Assembly: GCF_001522545.3 (NCBI RefSeq)
Contig: NC_031768.1
Coordinates: 86,233,385-86,297,384 of the forward strand
DNA length: 64,000 bases
Source of the DNA: Parus major
Lineage: Eukaryota; Chordata; Aves; Passeriformes; Paridae
Direction of reading: 5' to 3'
Below, piece after piece: positions 11,589-23,300 of this stretch. A program made the translations under genes and the position numbers. Position 1 is the first letter of the stretch; every line of letters starts with the position of its first letter. The notes beneath the pieces are model-generated. The model was not told where the DNA came from. It worked only from the letters and a program-made list of their open reading frames with translations, and ran no database searches.

Positions 11589-13080
11589 TGAGGGAAGTGG
11601 GGTGATGAGTGAAGTTCAGTCATTAGAACAACACAGAGTTGTTGACCCAGCAGTGCAGGGTCAGTGAGAACCAGCCCCATGCAGCTGTTCATGTGTCCTA
11701 CCTGAGAAATTGTGCTGGTGCTGGCAGACTCACTGGTTTTGAGGTTATCTCATTCTCCGATTGTTTGACTCAGGTAAACAGGCATTATGCAATGCTGCAG
11801 TTAGCAATGTTGTGTCAGCCTGGAAAAGGCAGGAGTCAAAAAGTAGTGCAGGTCTTAAAGTCTTCTTCCTCGTGGGCCTTCTATGTTCATCTCCAGAGAG
11901 AAACAAACTAAAAGTTCTCTGCTTTCTGCAGCTGCTACAAGTGCATATATTTGTATTTCAGCTCTCTTAATGTCAGCTGAAGATCTGGAAACTTCTGAGA
12001 TTCCTCAACAACACCCCCCCCCCATATCCCAAACAAATAATCCAGGCATGGTGGAGCTCAGTCTACCCATAAAAGGAGACAAAAAGGCAACTGGAAATTT
12101 TAAGCAGCCAAGTAATGGTAAAGTATTGGACATGAGAGTGAGACAACCAGGGGAAAAAAGAACATCTAGGAATGTGAAAGAAAAGTGAAAGGAGACAAGG
12201 AAATTTCTTAGGTATGGGTTTTATTCTCCATTAATAAGGGGTAGAACATGTACTGCTTGGGACAATGGCTTTCAGTCAGTATCACCAAACAAACAAACAA
12301 CCAAACCAAACCAAACCACAACAAAAAAATCAAAACTGGAGATGTTCCCAGACCTTTTCCATCTCCCACAGAGTACAGAAGTGGTATAGCTGGAAGAAAC
12401 AGAAGAAACAGGGCTAGAAAAGGATCTTCTAGTAAACAGAAGGATGCAGGAGATTCAGGTTAAGAAAAATCACCTGACACATCTAACAGCTCCTTGAACA
12501 ACAAATCAAGAGGATGTAGACTTTCAAGGAAAAAATGTAAAATAATATTCTTCTATAGTTTCCTGAACATCTTAAGACCAATGCCATATTTGAGGTGGAC
12601 AGCCATGGCTTCCAGATGCAGTGCTCTGTAATAAGCAGAGTATTTCCTCAATCTCTTCTCTTGCCTCTGGGCAAGAGACAGGTGTCACATGCATCCAACA
12701 ATTCCCTTTGTGCTCCAATACACATGCCCATCATAAAATCTTGACATTTTCTGAAAAGTTGCAAAAGAGTTTCAGTGTTTTCTTTTCATGGCACAGTCAT
12801 ACTGTTATGTGGGGTCTTGGGGGAGGGCATGGAGTGGTTATATTTTATTCCTTCTTTGGTTGTTCTGTTTGGTTTCTGCTTATTTTCAGTTAATGCTGGC
12901 AGAATTATATGTCATTATCATTTACATTATCATTCGGTTGCATATATGTATCATTACACCGATTATTAAAAATTAATCTACTATGAAATGGCAAATAGCA
13001 AAGAATCAGCCACTTTCCCCTCTTGGAGAATGTATAATGGCGGTTTATGTTCCTTGTCTTTTCTTCGTTGATACACTCAA
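11589..13080. other. Intergenic with short simple repeats
   Basis: It contains a C9 run near 12013 and a CAAA/CCAAA-type simple repeat at about 12286-12330. No gene is supported. Confidence 0.5.
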
Positions 13081-13860
13081 GGGCAGAGAGCAGCTCTTCA
13101 GAGGGACCCAGACAAGCTGGAGGAGTGGGATCAGAGGCACCATATGAAACTGAAAATGGACAAAAGCAAAATTCTGCACCTGGGAAGAGATAACCCCTGG
13201 GAACGATATTGGTTAGGAAATGGTGAGCAGCTATTCTGAAAAGGCAACGTGGTCCTGGTAGATGGAAAGCTGGATGTGATCCCACAGTGTGCCCTGGAGG
13301 CAGTGGGGGAAAACTGCACCCTTGGCTATAAAACAGCAGAACCATATTCAGGATCTCAAAAGAAAGGAGTACTAGGATTTTTCAAACCCATCTGAAATAC
13401 TGCATCCAGTTTGAGGCTCACAATATATGAAAGGCTGATAAAATTGATCAATTGAAACAATTTCAGCAGAGGAGCACCAAGACGGTCAGGAGGCCAGAGC
13501 ACTTGTACTGTGAGGAGAAACTGATGGACCAGGACTTGGTTAGCCTGGAGAAGTCTTGGGTGGGAACAATTTATTGCAACCATCCAGCAGGAGATTCCTT
13601 CTGCAGAGGTTAAGAAGAGCAGGCCAGGCTCCTCACAGTAGTGCATGGTGGTAGGAGAAAAGGCAGAAAGCTTAATCTGTAATGAGAGGACATAGGGAGA
13701 ATTTTTTCATGCTGATGAGAGTCAAGTATAAAGCACTGGAAGAGGTTGGCTAGAGAGGTGTGCAGCCTGTATCCTTGCAGGTTTCAGGACCTGACTGGAT
13801 AGAATCATGAACAAAATGACCTGAGAGTTGACCCTGATTCAAGCAGGAGGTTGTGCTAAG
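13081..13860 (+). mobile_element. CR1 LINE, diverged ORF2 3' portion, sense
   Basis: Blocks in CR1 order are readable although frames are broken: cacctgggaagagataaccc (the Leu-His-Leu-Gly region), tggtagatggaaagctggat, gaaatactgcatccagtttg, a gaggagcaccaagacggtca block, gcctggagaagtcttgggtg, and gtcaagtataaagcactgga followed by agaggttggctagagaggtg. These correspond to the C-terminal half of CR1 reverse transcriptase and the start of its 3' tail. There is no intact ORF and the terminal ATTCTATG repeats are missing. Confidence 0.75.
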
Positions 13861-13867
13861 TCATATA

Positions 13868-14150
13868 ACTGTAGAATGGTTTGGGTTGGAAGAGACCCTA
13901 AAGATCATCCAGTTCCAACCCCCCTGCCATGGGCAGAGACATATTCTACTGGATCAAGTTGCTCAGAGCCCCACACAACCTGTCCATGAACACTTCCAAT
14001 GATAGAAGGTCACAATGAAGTCTCCCTGGAACCACCTCTTCTCCCAGCTAACAGCCCCAACTTTCTCAGTTTGTCTGTGGAAAAGAGGTGCTCCAGCCCT
14101 CTGAACACCTTTGTGAACCCCCTCAAAGATGACCAAGGCGCATTCCAACT
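13868..14150 (-). mobile_element. CR1 LINE 3' end, antisense
   Basis: Read on the minus strand this is a CR1 tail: the + strand starts tgtagaatggtttgggttgg, then agagaccctaaagatcatcc, agttccaacccccctgccat and gggcagagacatattctact, then runs through ttctcccagctaacagcccc and gaaaagaggtgctccagccc. It directly adjoins the sense CR1 fragment, so the two converge. Confidence 0.85.
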
Positions 14151-15985
14151 TGAATCCTATTTTAATCCCCTGATACAATTAAAGAAGCACTGTCTTAGGG
14201 TAATTGACTGCAATTTCCCTCTGCTTCAGGTAGCTTTCACCAGCTTGGAGACACTATCTGTTATCTTCCTACCCAAGGAAAGGCACTGCCAGGAAGACTG
14301 AGGGAGCTCACCTCACAGGGTTTCACTGAAAGGAAAGAGTCAATGCCCACAAGTTGCAACACAAGAAATTCTGGAATGGACAGAAGGACAAAAGCTTCTT
14401 GCCCTTGAAAACAGTTCAGCATATATGCCTGTAGAGAAAAAAAAAAAAAAAAGTTTGAATGAGGAACTGAACAACCTAATGTAGATTAGGTTTAAGTAAG
14501 GCCTGTTTTGGTAAGGAGACTGGATTAATGAACTTCATCAGTCCTTTCAAACCTAAATTCTTCCATGATCCTACAATTTATGTACCAGGCAGTACCAGGG
14601 AGTTTTCTCTTTCACTTCCATTTGACCATTCCCTGCAATAATGGGTTTGTAACTCAAGTCATGTGGCCAAACCTCTCCACTCTCTGCCTTTTTGTTGCTT
14701 GAGGCTGATGAGAATCAATGAATACAATTATGTCTTTTTCAGCTAGGCTGTTAGTCTGCACACAGTACATCACATATCCACAGAAATCTTTGAGTTTGGA
14801 AGGTTTTTGTGCTGTTGCCATAAGGAGTCTGGCATTAGCATGTAGCTTCCTAAGAATACAGTCTCATACCAGGCTGGGTTTTCCCTGCAATGAAGATATT
14901 CTTATACTGAGAGAGATTTACACTCCATTATTATCAATCTAAACATACAAGGAAAGGGAAGAAACACACAACAAAAATCTCAATTCTATCTCATTTCAAG
15001 GCATAGCAGCAGAAACCTCTTTAAAACTTTTGGCTGCTAGAAAGCATTGTGCTACTGTAACTTCAAATACGCAAATTCTGCAAAAAGCCTGACTCTTACT
15101 TTAAAAATATACAACAGACAGCAATAGCAATAGAAATAGAGGCCCACATTAGACTTAAAGCACTGTCAGCATCTTCTTAATAAAAAAAAAAAGATGTTCA
15201 ACAGACATTCAGCAGCTAAGGTGGTAACAGACTCCTTCCTTGCTTCAAGCCTGCGTATAGATCCATAAAGCAAGGCAGGATATGTCCCAACAAACTTCAT
15301 GTGCTTTCCAACAATGTCAGTACAAATAACACACTTAAAAAAAGATGGCTGTACTTCCAGAAAGCTCCTTTATTCCAGAAGCATTATATTCATGCCAGTG
15401 AAATACCTCCAGTGATTCACCATGGGCTGCTTGACTCTAACTCAAATAAATAACCTTTTCTAACTCTGTATTCAGAGGCAAGGTCAGCACAGCCAGAATC
15501 TGGATAAACATCCTGTTTGACACTCCCTGAGAACTGGAGAAATTAATTATTTTCACTCCACCTGTGTTGTTCTTGGCATGCTGCTCACCAAAAATCCTTC
15601 ACTGCAGGATGTGCTGCAATGACTGCACACATGTATGGAGACTGCCTGTGTTTTGGAGGTTCCCAGGCCACTGCCTGACTGCAGAGTGCTGTAGCTGGTG
15701 TCACTGCCAGCTTCTCCACCCAGCAGTTCTCCTCCTAGACCATCTGCCCCAAAGGGCTGGGGTGATCTACGCTAAGCACCGTGGCTTCTCTTACTAACTG
15801 GTCCTAGAGCTGCTGCTGCTGCTGCTTCCAGACCTCATTGTGGCATAAAGCTGCTCAGGGGCCCCAAGCACCTGCAGCAGCCTCTTATTGCTGCCCTCTT
15901 TGTTCTGTGACCTTCGCTGTGCACGGTGTGATGGTCACATCTGCTGCCGTGCCTGGCACTAGCCTGGTGTCATGGCTCTGGTGCC
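14151..15985. other. Intergenic, no gene seen
   Basis: Contains A runs near 14438 and 15181. The last 450 bp (about 15550-15985) is more GC-rich and leads into the minisatellite. No coding or RNA gene signal was found. Confidence 0.45.
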
Positions 15986-15989
15986 ACAA

Positions 15990-16655
15990 GGGCCTGGTAC
16001 CGGTACTGGTACTGGAACTAGGGCTGGGACTGTTACTGTTACTGGCACTGGCACTGGAACTGTAACTGTGACTTATGCTGATCCTGGGACTGGACCTGGG
16101 CCTGGTACTGATACAGCTACAGGGGCAGGTACCTCAACACCTTTTGGTACCAGAACTGGGACTGGGATTGACACCAGTACTCGGACTGGTAGTGAGACTG
16201 CAACAGGGATTGCAGGTGGTACTGGTGCTTGGACTGGGACTGGATTTGGGTCTGGTACTGGATTTAGTACTGGTACAGGTACTTGGACTGGTTTTGGAAT
16301 TGGGACTGATGCCAGAATTGGGACTGGGCCTGGTAAAGGTACTGGCACTGAACTAGTATTGATGCTGGCACTGGGCCTGGTATTTGGACTGGTACAGGTA
16401 CTTCTTGAACTGGTTTTGGATCTGGGACTGGTGCTGGAACAGGGACTGGTGCTTGGATTGGAACTGGTGCTGCTCCTAGCACAGGCAGTGTATTGATACT
16501 GGAACCAGGCCTGGCACTGGTAGTGGGACAGGTGCCTGGCCTGTCTTTGGCACTGGCACTGGTACTGGAAGTGATGCCGGTGCTAGGACTGTGCCGGTTC
16601 GGGTGCTGACACTGCGGTGCCGGTACCAGGGCTGGTGCCGGCACCAGGGCCAGGG
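15990..16655 (+). repeat. Hexamer-based minisatellite (ACTGGN/GGTACT family)
   Basis: About 660 bp is built from diverged 6-bp steps such as ggtact, ggaact, ggcact, gggact and ggtgct. Because the period is a multiple of three, several frames on both strands stay open and would read Gly-Thr, Leu-Val or Pro-Val repeats; these are artefacts of the repeat. The last 100 bp contains CpG-bearing variants (gtgccggtt, ggtgccggtacc) and merges into the CpG island that starts PARP11. It lies within about 150-850 bp upstream of the inferred first exon. Confidence 0.85.
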
Positions 16656-17200
16656 CCCGGCCCCGAGCCCTCTGCGCATTACGACAGCGGCTCCAAACCC
16701 CCCGCCCCCTTCATTTGCATACCCGCCCCCGGCGGGCCAATGGGGCGCGGCCACCGCGGCGCCGGCCCCGCCCTCCGCGGCCGCCGGTAACGGAAGCGCC
16801 GGGAGCGGAGCGGGCCCCGCGCGCCCGGCCCGCGCGGCCTGCGGGAGCGCGCCCGGCGCGCGCGGCCCCTGCGGTGAGTGCGGGCGGGGCGGAACGGCCG
16901 CCGCCGCCGCCCCTCCCCCCGCGCCGTGCCGCGCCCCGAACCCCGAGCACCGAGCCTTGAGCCCCTCCGGCCGCGCCGCGCCGCGCAGCGCCCTGCTGCC
17001 GGGTCGGGCACGGGGGTGGGAGGCGTCGGCCGCTGCGTGTGGGCGAGCGGCCTGCGCGCCCGATGGAGGGGTAGTGCTTCTGTGCTCGGCTCGCTCGCCG
17101 GGCCGTGCCCCTGAGCGCCAATGGATTCGGCTCTGGAGGGTGCGGTTCCGGGTGTGATTGCGACGGCGGCCCCCGGCAGCACGGAGAGGGTGCGTGGGGG
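16600..17200 (+). promoter_or_regulatory. PARP11: CpG-island promoter of PARP11
   Basis: A sharp GC- and CpG-rich block in otherwise AT-rich DNA. Motifs seen: ATTTGCAT (16713-16720), the reverse complement of the octamer for POU factors; CCCGCCCC-type GC boxes on both sides of it; CCAAT at 16737-16741; and CGGAAG (16791-16796), an ETS core. There is no TATA box. A strong donor (gcg|gtgagt) follows at 16873/16874. Position 3.5 kb upstream of the first PARP11 coding exon, in sense, supports the assignment. Confidence 0.75.
16800..16873 (+). other. PARP11: Inferred PARP11 non-coding exon 1
   Basis: The 3' end is set by the donor GCG|GTGAGT at 16873/16874. The 5' end is a guess from the promoter motifs upstream. 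There is no ATG in the frame that would join the next exon, so this exon is 5' UTR. A transcript would be needed to fix its start. Confidence 0.5.
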
Positions 17201-17499
17201 CGCAGGTGGGAAGGGCATTGTCATTCCACCGTGTGTCCCGTACTGGGGCTAATGCTGGTCCTTCTCGCCCCCCCTCCCAAGCCGTGCGCGCTCGCCTCAG
17301 GCAAGTCTCCTGATCAGGTGTCGTGATCTCTGAGGAAGAGCCGGAGGTTCTCTTAGCCCTGCCCGTGTTCCCAGCAGGATACTGTACCAAGGCGGTGTTT
17401 GCAGGAAGAAGAGCCTTTGGCAATAAAGCACGTTGTGCCAAGTGAAGCAGGGATCACTGAGTAGTCCGTTGGGATGGGGCTGTGGTTGTTATCATCCGG

Positions 17500-17690
17500 G
17501 TGGTGAGGCACTGGCACAGGCTGCCCAGAGAAGCTGTGGGTGCCCCATCCCTGGGAGTGTTCAAGGCCAGGTTCAATGGGATTTGGAGCTACCTGGTCCG
17601 GTGGAAGGTGTCCCTGCCCATGGCAGGGGACTGAAGCCAGATGATCTTAAAGTTCTCTTCTAACCCAAAGCATTCTGTGAGTCTACACAC
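17500..17690 (+). mobile_element. CR1 LINE 3' end in PARP11 intron 1
   Basis: Typical CR1 tail phrases occur in order: cactggcacaggctgcccag, agaagctgtgggtgccccat, ccctgggagtgttcaaggcc, ggtgtccctgcccatggcag, gatgatcttaaagttctctt and caacc-like end sequence finishing near cattctgtgagtctac. It is one of the least diverged CR1 pieces here. Confidence 0.9.
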
Positions 17691-20353
17691 TGGAAGGCAT
17701 TTATATCAGTCCAACATAAAGTACTTCTGGAAAAAAGAGGAAGTGCATTGTCAGTAATAGTAAAGCTGTTCAGTCACAGCACACAACAAGTACTGTTCTT
17801 GTTTAAGAAGATGTTTTTCCCTAAGAAATTTGTTTAATTTGAGCTGTTCTGGTAGCTTCTGGGCCAGTAGAAACAGTGCTATTGATGGGAGTTGAGACCC
17901 TTCTCAAAATGCTTCCTGATGCTTATAAATGGTGTGCATTTGATTTTGAATTAATCAGTAATTACTTCAAACATTTTGGATTTATGTCATCTTTGAGAAC
18001 TGTTCTCTTGCTTGTATGGCTTTACATATTCATGCCTTCAGGTTTTTCCTGCATTCTTCTAAAGTATCCTGGAATCTACCTGCTTACCCTAGACTTTGCA
18101 AAGAGGGTAATATATGTGGATTGAATGTAAGATTTCTGAAAGCCATGGGAGTAACTCTTTAGTAAATGGCTTATTCTGGAGGCTGAGATGCCCCTCTTAT
18201 GAGGACATAAGTGTGTTATCAGGAACAGATGATCATGCCTTCTCTGCTTGTGAAGGCATGTCCTCTTGTTCAAAGGGCATCATTGATTTGATTGATCAGA
18301 GTCAAGGCCCTGAACTAATGCTGGGAGGGAGCTGAGTTGGGACCATTTTAGTGGGAACATGAGGAAACAAAACATTATCAAGAAAAGCTTGAATTGCTTT
18401 CCTCAGCTTTAAAGAAGTACAGACTACTTCTGCCTGCTCTTAGTAGGATAGAACATAGTCAAATTCCAAGAGGAAGAATCAAATTGAAAGATTTTCATCA
18501 AAAGATGTCCAGTTGTGCTTTTAACACCAAGTGAACGTAGGCTCAGTGGCTGTGTTGCTGTGAGTAATAGAAGAGATGTTGATAGATGATCTCTGAAGCA
18601 GAGAATGGTTTTCTTACCTCTTTCAAAATACTTTTTCTGTGCAGCTGATTAACCTTTTGTATAGTGCTGCTTGAGCTTGAGGCAGCAATCCATACATGTA
18701 GCTTTGGCTATGCTTCCCATTTTCACTGAAGTAGGTTTGGCCTCAGATTCTGCAATTTGGTGATGTTTTTGAGGTCCGCTTGCAATTCCCCTGATCTCTA
18801 AGTGTCTACATTTTTGTAACCCTTTGGAGCTTTTGATAATTAGTGTACAACCTCTAGCTATTATCACAAAGAGATTTCTCAGATTTTTTTTTTGTTTTCC
18901 AAACAACTGCAGAAATACAACTAGCTTGGGAAAAATGGGGGGTGAAGGGTGGTGCTAGAAGTGCCTCCTGCTCTGAACTGCTGCCCCAGTAGCACCGGCT
19001 AGAACAAGGATGCCTACTTTTAGTCTCCAGTATTTGTCTTCTTTTAGGTCTCTATTTTTTCTGGGTTGAAGTGACCAGGAAACAACTGAAGCATCCAGGA
19101 TACTAACTGCACATTGTTTGATTTGTGCTGAAGGGTGGTGTTTCACTTCTTGGAAGAAAAAGTGAATTTGAGGACATATTTGGGAAGACTGCCCAAGTGT
19201 TTTTCTTAAACAAAGTGGATGAATTGCTGACCTTTTCTGGGAGTGGGGCAAGTTTTTTCTCTGAAAGATTCCCTGAAGCTTACTTAGAATTTTTGCTTGG
19301 GGAGGTTGTTGCAGGATGTTGACATATTAGGAAATACATGCAAATAGAGGTTAGCACTTTCAGAGTTTTCAGAATTTTATTGACAAACAAATAATGAGCT
19401 GAATTCTGGCAGGGACTGTTCTTCTAAAGGTATTCTGGCATAGCTCTTGGTAGGCTTAAACCTGTCTAGCTGCTTTTTGAACTTCCAAAGATTTGCAGCA
19501 TCCACACCATACCATGAAAATAAATCCCATAGGTTGCCATCTGGTTCATGAACTTCTTCTTTCACTTACTTTGTGACATGTGCAACGTTTGATAGGTGTC
19601 TCCTCTATCTCAGAAGAAAATGTGATTATTCCCTATTTGGTTTTGTCATGATTTCATAGGCCTCTGTATCCTTTCCTCAGTTCTTTTTTTCCATCCTTCA
19701 GAACCCTGTGGTAGTCAGGGTGTGGGAGCCACTCTTGCTTTTGGTGTGAACCTTCTCTGTAAATACAAGTACAGAGTACCAGGAATTTTACTGTGTCATT
19801 TTTAAGTGGGTGCATTAGGGGGAAAATTCTTCTTAATGTAGTGTAAATGAATATTCTGCTGTGGTCTTGCACAGTTAAATAATCGTATTCTTTGTCTTAG
19901 TTTTAAGTTTTTTTCTTACAACTTTTGATTTCCAGTCTGATTTGTTGAGGTGAGTACCTAGTAGATGTTTCCACCAAGCTGTTGGATGTAACCCAAACAC
20001 CTCATTCTTGAGAAGAGTGAATGAAGAGCCTGTTGTATATTTCTGAGTGGCCTTAATCCAATAACCATCAATATGAAATTTAGCACCTCTCTGATCACAT
20101 AAAGCCTATAGCTCTTGCCTTTGCTGTCAACCTTTACAGACAATTAACAGAATTTTGAGTGTTTAACTAAGTTAAAGGATACTACTGGATAAGTAGCAAA
20201 TTGAGAGTTTTTATCTGGAAAAGAAAGAACAGATCTTTCCTCAGCATGATAGGATTTTTCTTTTTTTTTGGTAGTTATTGCAAGTGCACTTTATTTTGCT
20301 TTTTTTATAAATTATCTAAACTTTTTTTGTGTGTATGTGTGTGAATGTTTCAG
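17691..20353 (+). other. PARP11: PARP11 intron 1, remainder
   Basis: AT-rich intronic DNA with no further exon, RNA gene or named repeat seen. It ends in a TG-rich and pyrimidine-rich tract and the acceptor tttcag at 20348-20353. Confidence 0.6.
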
Positions 20354-20356
20354 GAA

Positions 20357-23300
20357 ATGCTTCAAGGACCATCAGAAGATGTGTTTGCAAAGATGGAAAG
20401 TCCAGTTGAAGACATGGATACCTCCGATACCCAGTGGGGCTGGTTTTATTTGGCTGAGTGTGGTAAATGGCATATGTTTCAGGTAAATACCTATGAAGTT
20501 ACATTTACTCTGATGGATTCCATACATTGAATTACCTATGGCTGAGTTTGTCTTAATGTTCTTTTTATTTTATTTTGAAGACTGACTCAAACAGTCACTG
20601 CTCTATTAGCAGTGAAGATATTGAAAGGAGTTTCCGAACAAACCCTCACGGATCTCTGTCTTTTACCACTGCAAAGTTTAACTACACACTGGACTTTTCA
20701 GGTATGTGTCTGTCCAAAGAGTAAATTTAAACCACAGAAGGTCTCAGATACACCAGCACATTTGTTCATTCAGCAGGTTATTCTCCTCATATCTGGTGCA
20801 AAAACATGATTAAAGAATGTCTTCTTTACTGGAAAGCACATAGGAGTTTTTAGAAGCAGCTGCCCTGTTTTGTACACAGAATTTTTTGTGTAGTTACAGA
20901 AATAGCTAGGAATAGCATGTTTTGTTTAATAGCACTTCATTGTGTTCCTACTGCTTGCTTCAGCTGTAGGTGGCTTGTAGGATACATCTCTTAAACTGGG
21001 AAGGTTAAACCTTTTTTCTTAACTTCCTGTAAGCTTGGAAAACCTTCCATTCAGTCTGTGTAAGAAACAGTGCTGTAAAGGAGACTTCCTGCAAAATACT
21101 GGCATCAAAGTGATTTAATAATTCAGCAGGTAGTTTAAGCCAGTTCTGTTCTCAGAATAACAAGGAGATAGGCAAAAAGATTTACTAGGAAATTCGAAAG
21201 ATCTCACTTATGCTGTTCTTGTAAATTACAGAGTATTACAGGTTTCTAATGGATGTAAATAATTATAATTATAATCTCTTCTTTGTTCAAAGGTGTGTTC
21301 TAGTAAATTTCTTTTAAGTTTTTCTATTCATAGATGGTTTATTTTCTGATTAAATTACAAAACAGCTGTATGCTTAAATATAGGAAATTAAGGAAATAAA
21401 TACATATTCTGATATATGTATTTGAATTTCAAATATTTCAAATACAGAAACTGGGGACTGAGTAAAACAGCAATATCCTGGCAGTAAAGTGGTATCTAAC
21501 AATACAAGGAGTTTTATGCTTACTTGAGTTGAAATGTCTCTTTATAAAAACTATGTTAAGAGTAAAAACACTACAAGCAAATCTTAAAGAACAATTTTCA
21601 TGTTACTCTTTAGGTCATGATGTCTTACACTAAGGATAGTGTATTCTTTGTCATCCCATTCAAGTCACTGGAAGTTTTGGCTGTGATTTAGTCAGGTTGA
21701 ATGTTAGATGGATATTTAAAAAAGAAATTATTCATGTGCATAATATTTGGGCATTTTGCCAACTCCTATAAATGCCGATGCTTTTAGAAACATTTTTTGA
21801 AAATGCTGATTTGTTACTTGTTGAAATAGGAATTCCTGTCAAGTAATTTAGGGTGTAGTAACGTTCTTTTAAAAGATGACACTTAAATGTTTCATATGCT
21901 GCAGATGAATTCCCAAAAATTTCATACTAATTCTTGTTTTATGCTCAGTGATGAAACAAATCAACCTAACTACCCTTAAACAACGCCCAATAAAGCGAGC
22001 TCCCTTTGCAATCAATTCATTCAGGTAAGGAAATAAGAGAAAGTCTCTGTATTTTTTTTTATCCCTGATTCTTCTAAGTAAAATGAAACAAAAATGTTTT
22101 ATCTTTATTGTTTATATTTCTTTGCTTTTGGAATCACTTGTTCTGAATAACTGTTGAATCAGAATTGCTGCAGGGAAGCAGCACCAAAAAATGGAATCCA
22201 TTGACTCTATAAATTATTTAGAAGTATTATTGTAATAGCAAAAAAAGAATGAGTTATATGTCATGCCTATATTTTACTCATTTACTCTAAAATGACTTGG
22301 AGTTGAATTGTGTTGTAACAATTATTTTATGAGTCTGATTGCTTTAGATTGTCAGTTTCTTGCCATTTCACCAGTCATTAGATGTAAAGGTGAGCTGATG
22401 TAAACCTGGAACTCACTAAACAATAAACTGAACTATGCAGTGTTACTACCACAGATGAAATTGAGTATATGGGATATGTGGGTTTTTTTCCCAAATAGTT
22501 TATAAGAAAAAATTCAGTTCTGAATTGTAATGTTGTTATACATTCAAAAAGAAATTTATTATTTGACATAAGAAATATAATAGCAATATGTTTACACTGA
22601 CTGTCAAGAAAACCTGTGTTTTTGAAGTGTCAACGCTTTTTCAGTAGATATTTGCTAAATAGTGGCAATTTACTTTGTTTTTTCAATAATTACATTCAAT
22701 ACTTTTATTTCCATGTGGTGACATTCTTTACTTTTAGAAAATTCTTTCTTTTAGTCCCAGTTTTAAGGCTTTATATCTTCTGTGTATGTAGTGCATGTGC
22801 TTAAACCACTCTTGTTTAGTAGCTTTTCTGTATAAACTTCTTGGGGGTTGCTTTTTTTGCATACTGTGTTGTTTGGAGGAGTTTGACAGGAAAAAAATGT
22901 CTCGTGTCTTTGAAGTGATGCATTTTTTTACCTTTTTTGTTTGAAGTTTCATCTGTGAAAATGAGGCTATCCCTATGCCTTCACACTGGGAGAATGTAAA
23001 TACTGAGGAGCCATACCAGGTAAGAGTTGGTGTGCAACTTGGTCAAAAACATGTGACAATGAAATAATGCATTGAATTGAAATCGCACTAACCTTTTTTT
23101 TTCCAGCTTATTCCATTGCAAAAGAAAACAAATGAATATAATGAAGTTTCTAGTCTCTTTGGAAAAACAATGGATAGCCACCGAATTAAAAGAATTAAGA
23201 GAATACAAAATCTAGACTTGTGGGAGTTTTTTTGCAGGTGAGATTATTTCTAAAACCAACAGTTTTAGGATTGTTAATGGAGAAGTTTTAAGTCATGCAT

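Noticed and set aside
16476..17441. 321-codon minus-strand and 188-codon + strand frames over the PARP11 promoter
   Set aside because: Same GC effect, plus read-through of the hexamer repeat; they overlap a promoter and a splice donor.
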